Assembly (NCBI GenBank): GCA_039090855.1
Contig: CM077011.1
Span: forward strand, 23,809,001-23,873,000
Length of the DNA stretch: 64,000 nucleotides
Direction: 5' to 3'
Source of the DNA: Macrothele yani
Lineage: Eukaryota; Arthropoda; Arachnida; Araneae; Macrothelidae
Made by a program: the position numbers and the translations under genes. Every line of letters starts with the position of its first letter. Position 1 is the first letter of the stretch. This document shows, piece by piece, positions 32,225-43,116 of this stretch. The notes beneath the pieces are model-generated. The model did not search any database and was not told the origin of the DNA. It was given only the letters and a program-made list of their open reading frames with translations.

Positions 32225-33657
32225 CACTGCCGGAAAGTGAAAAAAGAACACCAAGAAGGAATTGGCTGACGGTCATGAAATTTACATATTTTAATATGGT
32301 CTAGTTTACGAAGGTGTGATGTTAATTTCGGGACCAACCGGTGAGCGCTTACGCCACATCACGGCGTAATACGCACATTATCGTCGGTGGTATTTAAGGA
32401 GTACGGCGAAGTGAATGTAATCAGTCGTCGGCGTACGGACACGTGCGAAGACCCTGAAGAAGCTGCAATGCCTGCACATGGAGGACGTGTACGAATTCTG
32501 CAGTTATCGGACTTTGGGCGAAGTCGTCTAGTTGGTCTCCGCGAGGCCGGGTGGTCGTATCGTCGTATTGCGGAGCAAATTGGACGGGAAGTATCGGTTG
32601 TGGTACGATGGTAGCGTAGATGGTCCGAGGAACATTCCCACACGAGAAGACGTGGAACCGGGAGTCACAGACGGACTGATGAGCGGACCGATCGACGCAT
32701 AAGAAGAGCGGCGTTGTCAAGCAGAACATCCAGTGCGACGCAAATCCGAGCTGCCGTTGCACCTGAAGTAACTGTGCAAACAATCCGCAACCGTCTACTG
32801 GATGCAGGACTACGTGCACCTGTGCCTCTGGCATGTATACCTCTGACTCCAGCCCACCGTCAGGAACGGCTGCAGTGGTGTCGCCAACGTCTGCACTGGA
32901 GAACGCAATGGCGATCTGTCGTGTTCAGCGATGAAAACAGATTCTGCTTGGGAGCCTCCAATGGCCGTATGCGTGTTCGCAGACGCACAGGGCAGCGTCT
33001 CCACCCTTCTTGCATCCGCCAGCGACACACAGGGCATACACCTTGTCTCCTGGTGTAGGGAGCGATCAGCTATCACTCCCGTACACAACTAGTGTTTGTC
33101 CCGGGTACGTTAAACAGCACCTTCTACATCAACAACATCATTCAGCCCGTTGTTGTGCCATTTGTAAGGTCGGTCCATCGTGGTGTTTTCCAGCAAGATA
33201 ACGCACGCCAACACACGGCACGTGCAACGCTATATGCACTTCAGGGTGTGAGACAACTTCCATGGCCTGCACGTTCACCGGATTTATCCCCCATTGAGCA
33301 CGTGTGGGATTTTATGGGACAACGACTTATCCGGTCTCCACGGCCAGCCATGACCATCCCTGATTAACGCGTCCAGGTTGAGGATGCTTGGAACTCAATA
33401 CCACAAAATTACATCCAACATCTGTACGACAGATTCTATGCCGGAATTGCACAGTGTGACGCAGTTCATGGCGCAGTTAAACTTCGTACTAACCATGGTA
33501 CATGGAAATGTTATTTTTCAGTTTACCAGCAAATACAGCTGTGTTTTGCCATAATGTTGTGATCACGTTATCCTCTGTATTCCGTTATTATGCTGTATAA
33601 ATTTCTTTGGTATCAGACGTCTCCTTCCTGGTGTTCTTTTTTCACTTTCCGCCAGTG
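32225..33657 (+). mobile_element. Tc1-like element with both ends, recent
   Basis: Left CACTGCCGGAAAGTGAAAAA and right, reversed, CACTGGCGGAAAGTGAAAAA match over about 30 bp including AGAACACCA. TA on both sides (32223-32224 and 33658-33659). Length 1433 bp. The innermost layer of the nest at 31250-34745. Confidence 0.95.
32468..33562 (+). pseudogene. Tc1-like transposase (DD34E), complete but for three in-frame stops
   Basis: One reading frame of 364 codons from ATG 32468 to TGA 33560-33562, with no frameshift. HTH 1: RILQLSDFGRSRLVGLREAG and WSYRRIAEQIGREVSVVVRW. HTH 2: SSATQIRAAV, VTVQTIRNRLLDAGL. Catalytic core: WRSVVFSDENRFCLGASNGR (Asp 1), RGVFQQDNARQHTARATLYA (Asp 2), RSPDLSPIEHVWDFMGQRL (Glu). 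Stops: TAG at 32612-32614 and TAG at 33056-33058, both where Trp (TGG) is expected, and TAA at 33365-33367 in the C-terminal tail. Length and domain order are normal for the family. Inactive as it stands. Confidence 0.93.
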
Positions 33658-34745
33658 TATAATTTGCACGTACGCATATCCCAATTAGGGATAGGCTTCA
33701 CGCGATGCTAACAAATCACCAAAAATTATGTTAAATTTTTGAGAAGTACGTGTCTTTTCGAATGCGCCCGAAAAGACTTGAATGTTGAAAAGAAAAATAT
33801 TATATGATCTTTTAATCGTTGACAGCGTCCTAGAATCGTACTACAATACGAATACATTCTACGTTTTATGACACGATTAAAAGTTTGGAATTTCATGTTT
33901 CAACATCTAAATTATAGAGTAAACGTAGATTCGACAATACAACAGTACTAGAATGCATGACTAAACTACGTAATATCAACGTAGAATCGACGTATACACT
34001 AATTAGCAAAGATGTACATGTTTCTCTCGAAAGGCCGAATCTTTGTCTACTGTGGACTTGATATCGATTGTTTTTGAAATTCGACGTCGAAAATACCGAA
34101 CAAAAGTGCACATCGACATCTATATTCGACGTTTCCTATCGACCAAATATCGATTAAATATTCGACGTCGAATCGATGTAATGTGTTACCGGGTTGAGCA
34201 TGTGGATCCGGCTGGGTTTTGGGCAACGCTGAACCATGCCCAGAAGGCTGCGGTAAATTGTGTCTGTGACAAATTTCCGTGATCACCACTGTTGTAGCTG
34301 CGGGTGATTTGTCACACTCTGGCCCTGCTGTCGCTGTAAACAATGTGCGACAGTCTCCGCTCTCCTCTGGCACCAGTGAGCTGCGTATGACACATGGCCA
34401 AACGACGGTTTGTCGTTTGGCCCTCTGTGCACCACTTTTGATACGTACTCACTGCAGTGGCACGTGAACAACACACAAGCCATGCCATTTCCGAGATCGT
34501 AGTTCCGAGCCGTCGTGCCATCACAAATTTGTCACTCTTGAAACTCCGATACATCGACAGATTTCCCCATTCTGACTCCGAACATTCTACAAACCGTAAG
34601 CTGGTCCCCGGGTTGCATATATTCTGCTCTGTGAACTTCACCTGCGCCAGCTTTCGGTCTCCAGGCTCACTCATTTCTCTATGCTGGGGGTGGTCATAAT
34701 GTAACGGCTCATTGGTGTAGTTACACACAGTAGCTTACACGTTCA

Positions 34746-35377
34746 GTGTAGTACGAAATCAATATCCTTTTTCTTTTCTACGAGAAGAAGTGAATGGATT
34801 ATTTTATAGTGTATCGTTAACTTTCTTTACTTTTCATGATTTGAAAAAACCTTTCGAAATCTTATGAATCAAAAGACTGAGGATTTGGAATATGCAAATA
34901 TGTTCGACTTGTTTTGCTGCAGCACATCTTGTCGCAAGAAAAACCATTTTTCAGCACATCTTGCCGAAAATACCTATTTCACGCGTAGTTTAAAAAGCAA
35001 AGAACGTTCATTAAAAAACATCGAACATATTGAGCATTGTGCGTTAGCAATTGGTATTATTAATTTTTTGCATAGTGTTGGGTCAACTCAATATACTTAG
35101 TACATGCTTAATGCAGCTGTGTCAGCCCTTAGTATAAGAGAGTCTTTAGAAGCCTAACATATCACAACAATCTGACTTCCTGGCACACGGATTTGTGTCT
35201 GAAGCGTGCTTTTTTGGTGTTTGTAAGAACATAAATGGTTCAAAATTCTCCCACAATAACATTTAGAAGGTAAAATTGTACAGCGGGAAGGTGAAACGGG
35301 AATCTATAATAATGACAACACGAATGAGAATGAAAAAAGAAACGAAAGGTAACGTTCCCTGGTTGTTCATAATAATA
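34746..35377. other. No recognisable feature
   Basis: AT-rich; short open frames without motifs. Confidence 0.45.
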
Positions 35378-35379
35378 TA

Positions 35380-36512
35380 CACTAAAATGAAAAAAGTCAC
35401 CGGACACCCCTTCAAATAAAAATGAACGGACCTGCTGCATCGTTAAGATGCGCGGTACAGCTGCAAACGGTATATAAACAAGCCTGCAGCTGACCGCCAT
35501 CATATGGCACTCTGAGGTTCGGTCAAAATATCGCGGGGGGTGGGAACTAACTTTGAGAAAGGAAAGATTGTTGGGTGTTATATTAGTAGGTTGTCCATAA
35601 GAGAAACCGAGAGGCCTTTAAACATACTCAAGTCAACTGTTTTGGATGTACTGTATACGTGGAAGACACATGGCGTTCATGAAACAGCAAAACGTACCGG
35701 CAGACAAATGCAAATCAGCGATAGCGTACGTAGAAGCTTCAGGAGAGTCGTTACAGCTATTCGACGGAGTACTGCAAAAAAACCCTTAACGGTCAGGTGA
35801 GTAAAAATGCTGGAATCCGGTACCATTCACAGAGAACTTCATTCCATGGGAATACCGTGGTCGTGAGATTGCTCATAAGCCTTTCATCACCACTCGGAAT
35901 GCTACTCGTCATTTATCATGGTGTAAAGAACATTTATCGTGGACCGTAGATCAATGGCAACGGGCACTATGGACTGATGAATCCAGATACACAATCCATC
36001 AGTCTCATGGCCATATGTGAGCACGACAGCTATCGGGAGAACGCTATTTAACACAGTATACTGTTCCTACGGTCAAGTTTGGAGTTGGCAGTGTACTCGT
36101 GTGGGGTTGTTTTTCGTGGTATGGTCCGGCCCATTGGTTATTGTGTACAGGCCTCTAAACTACCACGTCGAGCTCGATATTATGGACAATTATGCCCTAC
36201 CAACTCTGAGGCAATACTATGGAACCGAGCCTTGTTGGTACCAGCAGGATGATGCACCGAGCCATAAAGCAAGGATTATTAGGGCGTGGTTTGACGATAG
36301 TTCCGTTTCATATGTGGACTGGCCAGCACAGAGTCCTGATTGTAATCCCATAGGGCACCTATGGGATGAATTAGAGATCCGCATTAGAAGTTTGGAACCA
36401 AGGATTACTACTAAGCAACAGTTAGCGCCAACATTATATACTGAGTGGAGGCGCCTACCTATCGCTGTGTTCCAAAACCTTGTCGAAAGCATGTCTCGAA
36501 AGGTCAGTCTTC
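35380..36512 (+). mobile_element. Tc1-like element, 3' end truncated (same family as 55403-63864)
   Basis: The left end CACTAAAATGAAAAAAGTCA follows TA at 35378-35379 and matches the family tip at 55403. The right part diverges from the relative near 36512 and no right terminal repeat is present. Confidence 0.8.
35540..36512 (+). pseudogene. Tc1-like transposase (DD34E), frameshifted and 3' truncated
   Basis: HTH: FEKGKIVGCYISRLSIRETE and RPLNILKSTVLDVLYTWKTH, then AKRTGRQMQISD and RSFRRVVTAIRRSTA. After frameshifts near 35800-36050: WTDESRYTIHQSHG (first Asp, 35975-36015). From 36060 in one frame: SGPLVIVYRPLNYHVELDIM, NYALPTLRQYYG, CWYQQDDAPSHKARIIRAWF (second Asp), WPAQSPDCNPIGHLWDELEI (Glu normally after PI is Gly here), then QQLAPTLYTEWRRLPIAVFQ. 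The Glu to Gly change would remove catalysis even if the frame were whole. Confidence 0.88.
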
Positions 36513-37313
36513 ATAAACGAGCTGTGTTGTTTAATTTGACCTGTAGATTTGACACTGTGAAGAAAAGAAGAAGAAGCGCAATTTGGGAAAGAATTTCAGA
36601 GGTTCAGGGATGGTTACGTAGAACGTGTGCCCCCTGACGTCACAGAAAGCTATTGTTATGTCTGTAGCTGAAAACAAGTATCCCCAGGGTACTCCAGATT
36701 TCCTCCCCCACACCGCCCTTCTTTTTCCTGTTTTCCACCCACACAAGAATACGTTGCGCTTCTTTGCAACTTGTTGGTCTCTTGCTTCTCCCTGTAAGAA
36801 GCTTGCGCTTCATAGTCGGAGGAAAGGTGAACTGATTTATGATTCCGCCAAGCTGTGTAGCAGATGGTGTTCTTTGAAACGCTGGTTAACTGCATGCGTA
36901 AAATTTTCCTGTTACACAAGCTCTCTTTCTAGCTAACTTTTAAGATATGAATGCTGATTAACATAGTTTCGTGGTTTAGAAAAAATAAAAAATGTTTTCT
37001 AAATTTAGGAAATGTGTTCGTTAAATCGAGAAACGCCAAGCATTCATTTCAACGTGGTTCCATCCGGACCATAAAAAATGTACGTAAAATCGCGGAATTC
37101 GTTAACTCACAGTCCGCTAAATAGTGGTTCGACTGTATTTCATCGATTATAGAATTGTGGTTGATATTTTTGTCTATTTTCAGTAATGGGTTAAATTAAC
37201 GATGAGTGGGTTTGAAATATTTATTCGTATCGGAAGAGATTCAAAAGATGTGCCAACTACAACCGAATATTCGGTGTCATCTGTCTTGTTTTAGAATCTA
37301 AATATTCATTATA
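36513..37313. other. No recognisable feature
   Basis: Open frames at 36625-36936 (plus) and 36656-36919 (minus) overlap in opposite strands and show no family motif. Confidence 0.45.
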
Positions 37314-38210
37314 CACTGAAGTGCCAAAAGTCATGGGATACCTACCTAGTTTCGTGTAGGACTTCCCCTAGCCCCAGCGAAGTGCAGAAACTCGACGTGG
37401 CATCGATTACACAAGTGGCCGAAAGATTTCTGGAGAAATGTTCAGCCATGCCGTCTGAATAGTTGCCCAGAGTTCCCTGGTATTTGTACGTGCAGGATCT
37501 CGGGTGGGAATTGGCCTTTCCACCACGTCCCATAAGCGCTGTATTGTGTTCATGTCGGGCGAACATGGTGGCCATACCATACGTCGGAACTGTCCAGAAT
37601 GTTCCTCGAGTCAACTCTGGAGAACTTTGGCCCGATGACATGGTGCATTGTCGGCCTGGGAAACCCCATCGTTGTTGGGGTACATGAAGTCCATGAAGGA
37701 CTGAAAATGGTTACCCAACATAGCAACAAAGCGCCCACTGGTTAATGTCGTGTTTATGAGGACCAGAAGCCCCAAACCGTGCCACGTAAAGACACCCATA
37801 CACATGTAAGAACAACCAACAGCTTGGACAGTGTCTTGTTCACAGCTTGGGTCCCATGGCTTCATGTGGTCAGCGCCAGACCCGAACCCTACCATCAGCG
37901 AATAAGAATTCGTAGCGTGACTCAACGGACTACTCCACATGTTGCTAGTCTTCCAGGGTCCAATTACCGTGTTCACGAACCCAGTGAGACGCTGGGTGTG
38001 ATATCATGGTGTTAACAAAGGAGCTCTGGTGGGTCTTCTACTCCCACACCCCATGGACTCTAAATTACGCTGCACTTACCTGATGGATATGTCTCTGGTA
38101 CATTTTTCAATGAACGTGGATGTTATTTGAGACATTGTCGCTTCTCTGTTAGCATCGAAAATCCTTGTCAGATGCCGCTTGTTATTGTCATTCAGCACCC
38201 GTGTTCAGGC

Positions 38211-38243
38211 ATTGCGCTGTCCACGAGGGGTGGACAGCGCAAT
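38211..38243. repeat. Perfect 14-bp hairpin at the edge of the minisatellite
   Basis: ATTGCGCTGTCCAC (38211-38224), loop GAGGG, and the exact reverse complement (38230-38243). Its right arm runs into the first repeat unit. Confidence 0.95.
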
Positions 38244-38440
38244 ACGGTACACACAATACGGTACACACAATACGGTACGCACGTGACAATACGGCACACA
38301 CAATACGGTACACACGTGACAATACGGCACACACAATACGGTACACACGTGACAATACGGTACACACAATACGGTACATACAATACGGTACATACGTGAC
38401 AATACGGTACACACGTGCCGCAATTCTCGGTACACACGTG
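38237..38440. repeat. Minisatellite of ACAATACGGTAC units inside the transposase HTH
   Basis: Twelve-base units (ACACAATACGGT) combine with an ACGTGACAATACGGTAC segment to give a longer period of about 34 bp. About 15 copies of the AATACGG core are present. On the minus strand the units encode variants of SRVYRIV, as expected if they were seeded from the Tc1 motif STVSRVYREY in the recognition helix. Confidence 0.92.
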
Positions 38441-38703
38441 ACGCCGTGGATCGAGGAATGTTGAATTCCGCACAACTTCGGAAATTGAATGTCCAATACG
38501 TCTGGCTCCCACTACCATGCGTCGTACAAACTCCGATAATTCACGTCGGCTTGGCATAATCCTACTGGCGGTCGTTCAGCCTGCCTCACGAGATTGCACC
38601 TCGCAAATTACAAAAATCATTATGTGCGTCGAAGCCTTTATAAGACCAAAGCGACAGTTAAAAATTTGCGTACTGCTATCCTATGACTTTTGGCACTTTA
38701 GTG

Positions 38704-40380
38704 TATGTCTCAAATGTTTTATTCCCATTTTCATCAGCGAGCACGATAATTTTGTTGTCGCTCTGAGATCGCAAAAGATAAGCTTCTTCGCAAGAAAACA
38801 TTGGAGAATGGGCCATCTATCCACTACGATTCAAAATATTCTTGTTCCGAACACAATGTGACACACACGAAACAAAAAGGGAAGTAACGTCCTCCTTTCT
38901 CAGATAACTAGCCTGAAATTTAATATTATGTGACAGTAAAAGAGGATTAATCTGATAGAGTGCCCACCGTATCTAATTAAGGAAAAATCTCGGTGAAATT
39001 CAATTAGTAATCTTCCCCTCCAATATCCACGAAGAAGATAATTTTTATATGAAATATCCTTTTAGAATATTTACATAAACAAGAAGCTCTTCTGAAGAAA
39101 TGCCAAAGAAGCAAGTAAAGCCTGATGAAAAATCCAATTTAAGAACTAATTTCGCATGAAGAATATCTACAATGAAAACAAAAGTAGAAAATGATAAAAC
39201 CATCTTAACATTATATGCAAGCACCATGAAATTCCAACGGCATGTGGAATGTGCAGTGCCATAACTGAAGTTTCCATGAGAAACAATGGTTGTAGGAGAA
39301 ATGGAAAACTGCTTCCGAGTATTCACATTTTCAGATTATGGTTTCTAATCATTAAGTTTAATATACAGTAATTTGAATTAAAATATAATTATTGCACTAT
39401 CAATACATTTAGAGACAAATATAAAAAAATAGGAATAAGGAAATTTAAGCAAATCGGCAGGTTGAGAATATTTAGCAATCCTTTTAATTTGCTTTCCTCA
39501 TTGAACTTTTATACAGACACTATCGTATAGCCTGTCCCAGAACGGTTGTTTTAAAGCTTTAAATAAACATTAATATACAGGGGATGTTGCACGTCTTATA
39601 ACGGAGTGAAATCTTTAACTGAAGCAGACTGAAAACAAATCAAATAGACACCGGGTTTCTTTAAGGAAATATAGTAAAAACTTATATACTAAGAACTCAT
39701 TCATGTTAGAACTAAAAGTTATATGCTATTTATTTCTGTTTTGCAAAAGACCTCGAGATAAATAACATTCGGTGTGAAATATTTGTTGTTGTTTAACAAT
39801 TGTAGATTAGAACGTTTAGATAGATCGATATTTTTGCAAAATATGTAATATAATCAGCACTAAACTCGGAATGATGTTTTCGTGTAAACTTACCTTAATA
39901 AATTTTACTTTGATTTTTCGCGTTAAATTACTTTTTCTCCGGCACACTTGTTATTCCCTCCACGGCTTGTTTTAGACTGTCCTATTCGACGGTTAGTGTG
40001 AAACTTCATAGCAAAGCGTTTTCTACAAAATAATGCGAAATTTGTTATTACAAATCGGAAATATCTAAATTATCGACAATGTGCCATTGGGGCGACATGT
40101 GCTTTTAGATGCAATCTTGCTCACATTGACATTGCAAGATTTCAGTTTTTGTTGTAGGTTAGAGTGTTTAGATAGATCGATATATTTTGCAAAATGTTTA
40201 GTATAATCAGCACTACACTCGGAAAAATAGTTAAATTAAAAAAGTAAAAAATAATTAAAGCGTACAAATTAATATTCGAATTGTGCTAAATTAAATTAAT
40301 ATACAGACGCAACTTGCCGTGATATCAAGAATTCAATTCGAATTTCGTAGATTGGAAAAACAGAACTCGAGTCATTAATA
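38704..40380. other. AT-rich region with a pair of direct repeats
   Basis: 39798-39874 and 40154-40228 share GTTTAGATAGATCGATAT, TTGCAAAAT, TATAATCAGCACTA and ACTCGGAA in order, about 355 bp apart. No coding motif found. Confidence 0.6.
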
Positions 40381-40561
40381 ATCCAATGTTTTTAAATTAG
40401 CACGCGATCAACTTGGCATCTGAAAATGATCGCGTGATGTTATTATATAGCAGACAATCATCTTGACATCGCGAGAGCACACAAGAATTTATCAATAAGT
40501 GATGGCGCAACAATGCAGACGCTGGTGTGACGTGAAGCGTTCCAGAGAGAAAGAAGGATCA

Positions 40562-40960
40562 CGAATGGAATACGGGATTACACCATACAATACAAATTTT
40601 GAAGATGACAATTCGTTTTCTGGTTTAAATATGACAAGGATGGTAAGTCAAATAATGTCCTGGTGCGGGAATCGAATAAGCGTCTCCCAAATAGCGCTCG
40701 GGTATGCTAACCACTACACCACCCAGAACGAACAAGTCTCAAGTTTCCGATTAATTTGAATATAAACATCACAGGATTTGCCAGTCGAAGCAACCGGCAT
40801 TCATGTTTAGCTAATCTGGAGGTTAAGAACAATATCCCGTGATTGCCCGAAGGAGCAGATGCATCATGAATGGAAGGAGATTGCACCATACAATACAAAT
40901 TTTGAACATGACAATCCGTTTTCTGGTGTAAATATGACAAGGGTGGTAAGTCAGATAATA
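40562..40960. repeat. Direct repeat of about 95 bp, 305 bp apart, with a tRNA-like segment between
   Basis: 40562-40658 and 40867-40960 share CACCATACAATACAAATTTT, GTTTTCTGGT and TAAATATGACAAG. Between them, 40668-40735 on the minus strand looks like a tRNA head: TGGTGTAGTGGTTAGCATAC (box A) and a weak box B (TTCGATTCCCGCACC). It may be a tRNA-derived repeat with duplicated flanks. Confidence 0.6.
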
Positions 40961-41099
40961 TTCGACTTATAGGAGGATCTGGGTATTACGTTATTAATGT
41001 TCAGATTGAACTTTCATATTCTCAGTATTTGCACCAGTGGAATAAAAGTTCCCCCTGAAGCCGGTTCTTAGCGATTTATGAATCTCAGAACAACAAAAA

Positions 41100-41480
41100 A
41101 CCCACTATCTGATCAAAAGTATCCGTATACTTGCCTATCCAAACCCTTTCTGTAATAGGAAAGGAATTGATATCTAGTTGGTCCTCCTTTTGCTGCTACC
41201 ACAGCCTACAATCTTCTGAAAAAGGTATCCACTGGATTTGCTTGTATAGTTTCAGGAATTACCTCACATTCAACAGCAAGAGCATACCTGGAACCAATGT
41301 CCTGTGATTTAGCCTGGCTCGCACCCTAAGTTCAAATTCATTGCAAAGATATTCTATGGGGTTGAGATTGGAGCTCTGAGCAGTTCAATCGAGTTCTTCC
41401 TCACCCATCTCATCAAACCACTTCTTCACGGGCTTCGGATGGTAGACCAGGGCATTGAGCTGTTAGTGAAGGACAGAGCC
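41100..41480 (-). pseudogene. Tc1-like transposase, C-terminal fragment
   Basis: The minus strand shows, across frames, KKWFDEMGEEELD and, after it, SNLNPIEYL and NEFELRVR in the order of the Tc1 end (DLNPIEHLWDELKRRVR). It ends near 41150 with sequence equivalent to FQKIVGCGSSKRRT. No N-terminal part or terminal repeat is visible. Confidence 0.5.
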
Positions 41481-41489
41481 TTCAGAGTC

Positions 41490-41790
41490 TTCCTGGAACC
41501 AGTGACCCTAAGTTAAGCACTAGAGACTTCTTATAGAATTTAGGGGTGCACATTGTAATAGTTAAACTTCGAAACAAAAAGAAAAAACGTACTCGGTGTC
41601 TGGGTGGTCTGTGCCGTTGGCTATGGACCATTTGTCTGAGATCGACTCATCTTTTTGTCCCGGGTGCAGCATGGGTGTTTTCTTTGCCCGATTGCGCTGG
41701 CACTTCCCTGGAAACAGTGGCCTTAAATTTGGAACGGACGACCTCTTAAAAAGCGACCAGTTGCTCTTTTTGGTCCTTAAATCCTGTGTA
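41490..41790 (+). repeat. Two degenerate tRNA-SINE fragments in tandem
   Basis: 41494-41585 is the 3' body of the SINE (CCTGGAACCAGTGACCCTAA ... A-rich tail). 41595-41790 is a second copy with a decayed head (GTCTGGGTGGTCTGTGCCGT) and body (CTTCCCTGGAAACAGTGGCC). Confidence 0.65.
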
Positions 41791-42883
41791 ACGTAAACCC
41801 TAATTTAAATTACATTTTTGGTTCATGCACTCGTATGTAAATTTTTGATTCATTCTCTTTAAACAATTTCTAATCTTAACGCTACGTTTTCAAAAGTGAA
41901 TGGTGCATGTGATCGAAACTCACAAGATAGTTGTTTACGATTGTATCAGGAGAGAGGTTGAGAGAGCTCAAAGAAAATTGTTACGAAACATTTGTTACGA
42001 TGGAGATATTATTCGAGCGTGTTTGAATCGCTTATGTTGATGTCATGCTTCGTTGATAATTAAATTTGAAATGGTTATCAAGTTAGTAAGACTTAAAGAG
42101 TATATTGTATTATGAGAATCTGTTTTATTCCGATGTCTTATTACTAGGTGATTAAGTACTGAGTGAATTCCATTCTGTGATGTTTTGCAGACGCGTACTT
42201 ACCAAGGAACAATAATTCTTGACTGATCTCGAAAGTAAACCTTGTCTTTCCTGGTCGTAAATACTATTCAGTGCGTAGTTAGTTCTGTGCTATATATCTA
42301 AGCTATCCGGAGACTTAACTTGACGGAACGTTTCAGTAAGAAGTTAAGCTTTACAGTGAAGATATACGTTTTGCAGTAGAATTAGGCTTAATTCATAAAG
42401 AGCCTTACAGTGAATTATGTTGGGGTCTCGATGTCACAATTAATTAACAAAGATCTCCGACCAAGTACACTAAAAGCTCTACACCTGAAACAACAAACAA
42501 AGAAATCTAGAATACTTTGGTACTCTTTGTACCTATATATAATTTATGCTATACATCTTCCGCATTCCAAGACCTTTGTGGGTGTGAAATAAAACGAGTG
42601 ATTCGAGAGTACACATTTATTTATGTACAACGCATTACATTTATTCGCGTCACTCACGACCAAACCGAGCCACAGTCCGGGTTCATACTAAGCGAAATTA
42701 AATCATAACAACAAACAATAAGGTGTACTAATTCCTGACATTGAGCGATACTGAGGTAAGTGGATTAACGAATGTCATTGTCGTAAAACCAATGAAAGGA
42801 CATAAGTGAGTCATAAAAATATATATTTAAAAAAACATGGCCGCTGCAATAGTATTTTGACTGTTTAGTTTTTCAAAAACAAC

Positions 42884-42921
<38 letters not shown>

Positions 42922-43116
42922 ATTCATATTTATAGGAATGTAAGAAACAATCCTGAAACCGATGAAATTTAGTGTAGCTACAAAAGTCAATCTGCGCGTG
43001 CGCAAGCTAAAATCTGACCTCAAACATTAAGAAAAGCTTAATCACAAGTGGGTGAGGGAGGGGGGATTAGTAACTTTTGATCTGGCATATCTACAAGTTA
43101 CATCGTGTCGTTTATA
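41791..43116. other. No recognisable gene; (ATT)n microsatellite at about 42887-42915
   Basis: AT-rich, with a trinucleotide ATT run of about nine units. Nothing coding identified. Confidence 0.5.

Larger units (their letters stand above)
31807..34193. mobile_element. Unclassified inverted-repeat element, itself holding a Tc1
   Basis: Left end CCCAGGTAGCACAGTAATGT and right end, reversed, CCCGGTAACACATTACATCG are inverted and continue with shared TCGA-rich sequence (TCGAATCGACG; CGATTCGACGTCGA; ATATTTGGT). Without the nested Tc1 (1433 bp) it is about 950 bp and non-coding. I cannot fix a target duplication. The tip CCCAGGTAGCA also ends the MITE at 45346-45738. Superfamily unknown. Confidence 0.6.
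31381..34728 (-). pseudogene. Tc1-like transposase, two halves separated by 2.4 kb
   Basis: Upstream half (34640-34200): MYRSFKSDKFVMARRLGTTI, SEMAWLVCCSRATAVSTYQK, WCTEGQTTNRRLA, RGERRLS, then CPKPSRIHML just before the break. Downstream half (31806-31381): TARHRLKPMR, QDYRDWTV, KKVAWSDESKFLVHHVDGRA (first catalytic Asp), RIRRLQTEGMAPGC, GGVMLGDVLLG, with the second-Asp region frameshifted near 31480. The Glu block is missing. The two halves fit a single ancestral protein with the break inside the linker before the first Asp. Confidence 0.82.
31250..34745 (-). mobile_element. Tc1-like element split by a nested inverted-repeat element
   Basis: The N-terminal half of one Tc1-like transposase lies at about 34200-34728 and the C-terminal half at 31381-31806, both minus strand. 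They join in register across the insertion at 31807-34193. Outer ends are approximate; I could not align clean terminal repeats. Confidence 0.7.
37342..38557 (-). pseudogene. Tc1-like transposase (DD34E), disrupted by a minisatellite
   Basis: The N-terminus at 38557 reads MPSRRELSEFVRRMVVGARR and IGHSISEVVRN, the first helices of the HTH. After a frameshift the recognition helix region dissolves into the tandem array at 38237-38440. The core resumes at 37976: TNSYSLMVGFG, HMKPWDPSCEQ, GVFTWHGLGLLVLINTTLTS, FQSFMDFMYPNNDG, and DNAPCHRAKVLQS (second Asp). The Glu block is damaged in 37641-37342. Multiple frameshifts. Confidence 0.85.
37314..38703 (-). mobile_element. Tc1-like element with both ends, carrying an internal minisatellite
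   Basis: Left CACTGAAGTGCCAAAAGTCA and right, reversed, CACTAAAGTGCCAAAAGTCA match over about 30 bp; TA on both sides (37312-37313 and 38704-38705). Length 1390 bp. Confidence 0.94.

Noticed and set aside
38237..38440. Possible CRISPR-like array or coding repeat
   Set aside because: Units are short and tandem without spacers, and lie inside a Tc1 transposase pseudogene. The open frames on both strands are repeat artefacts.
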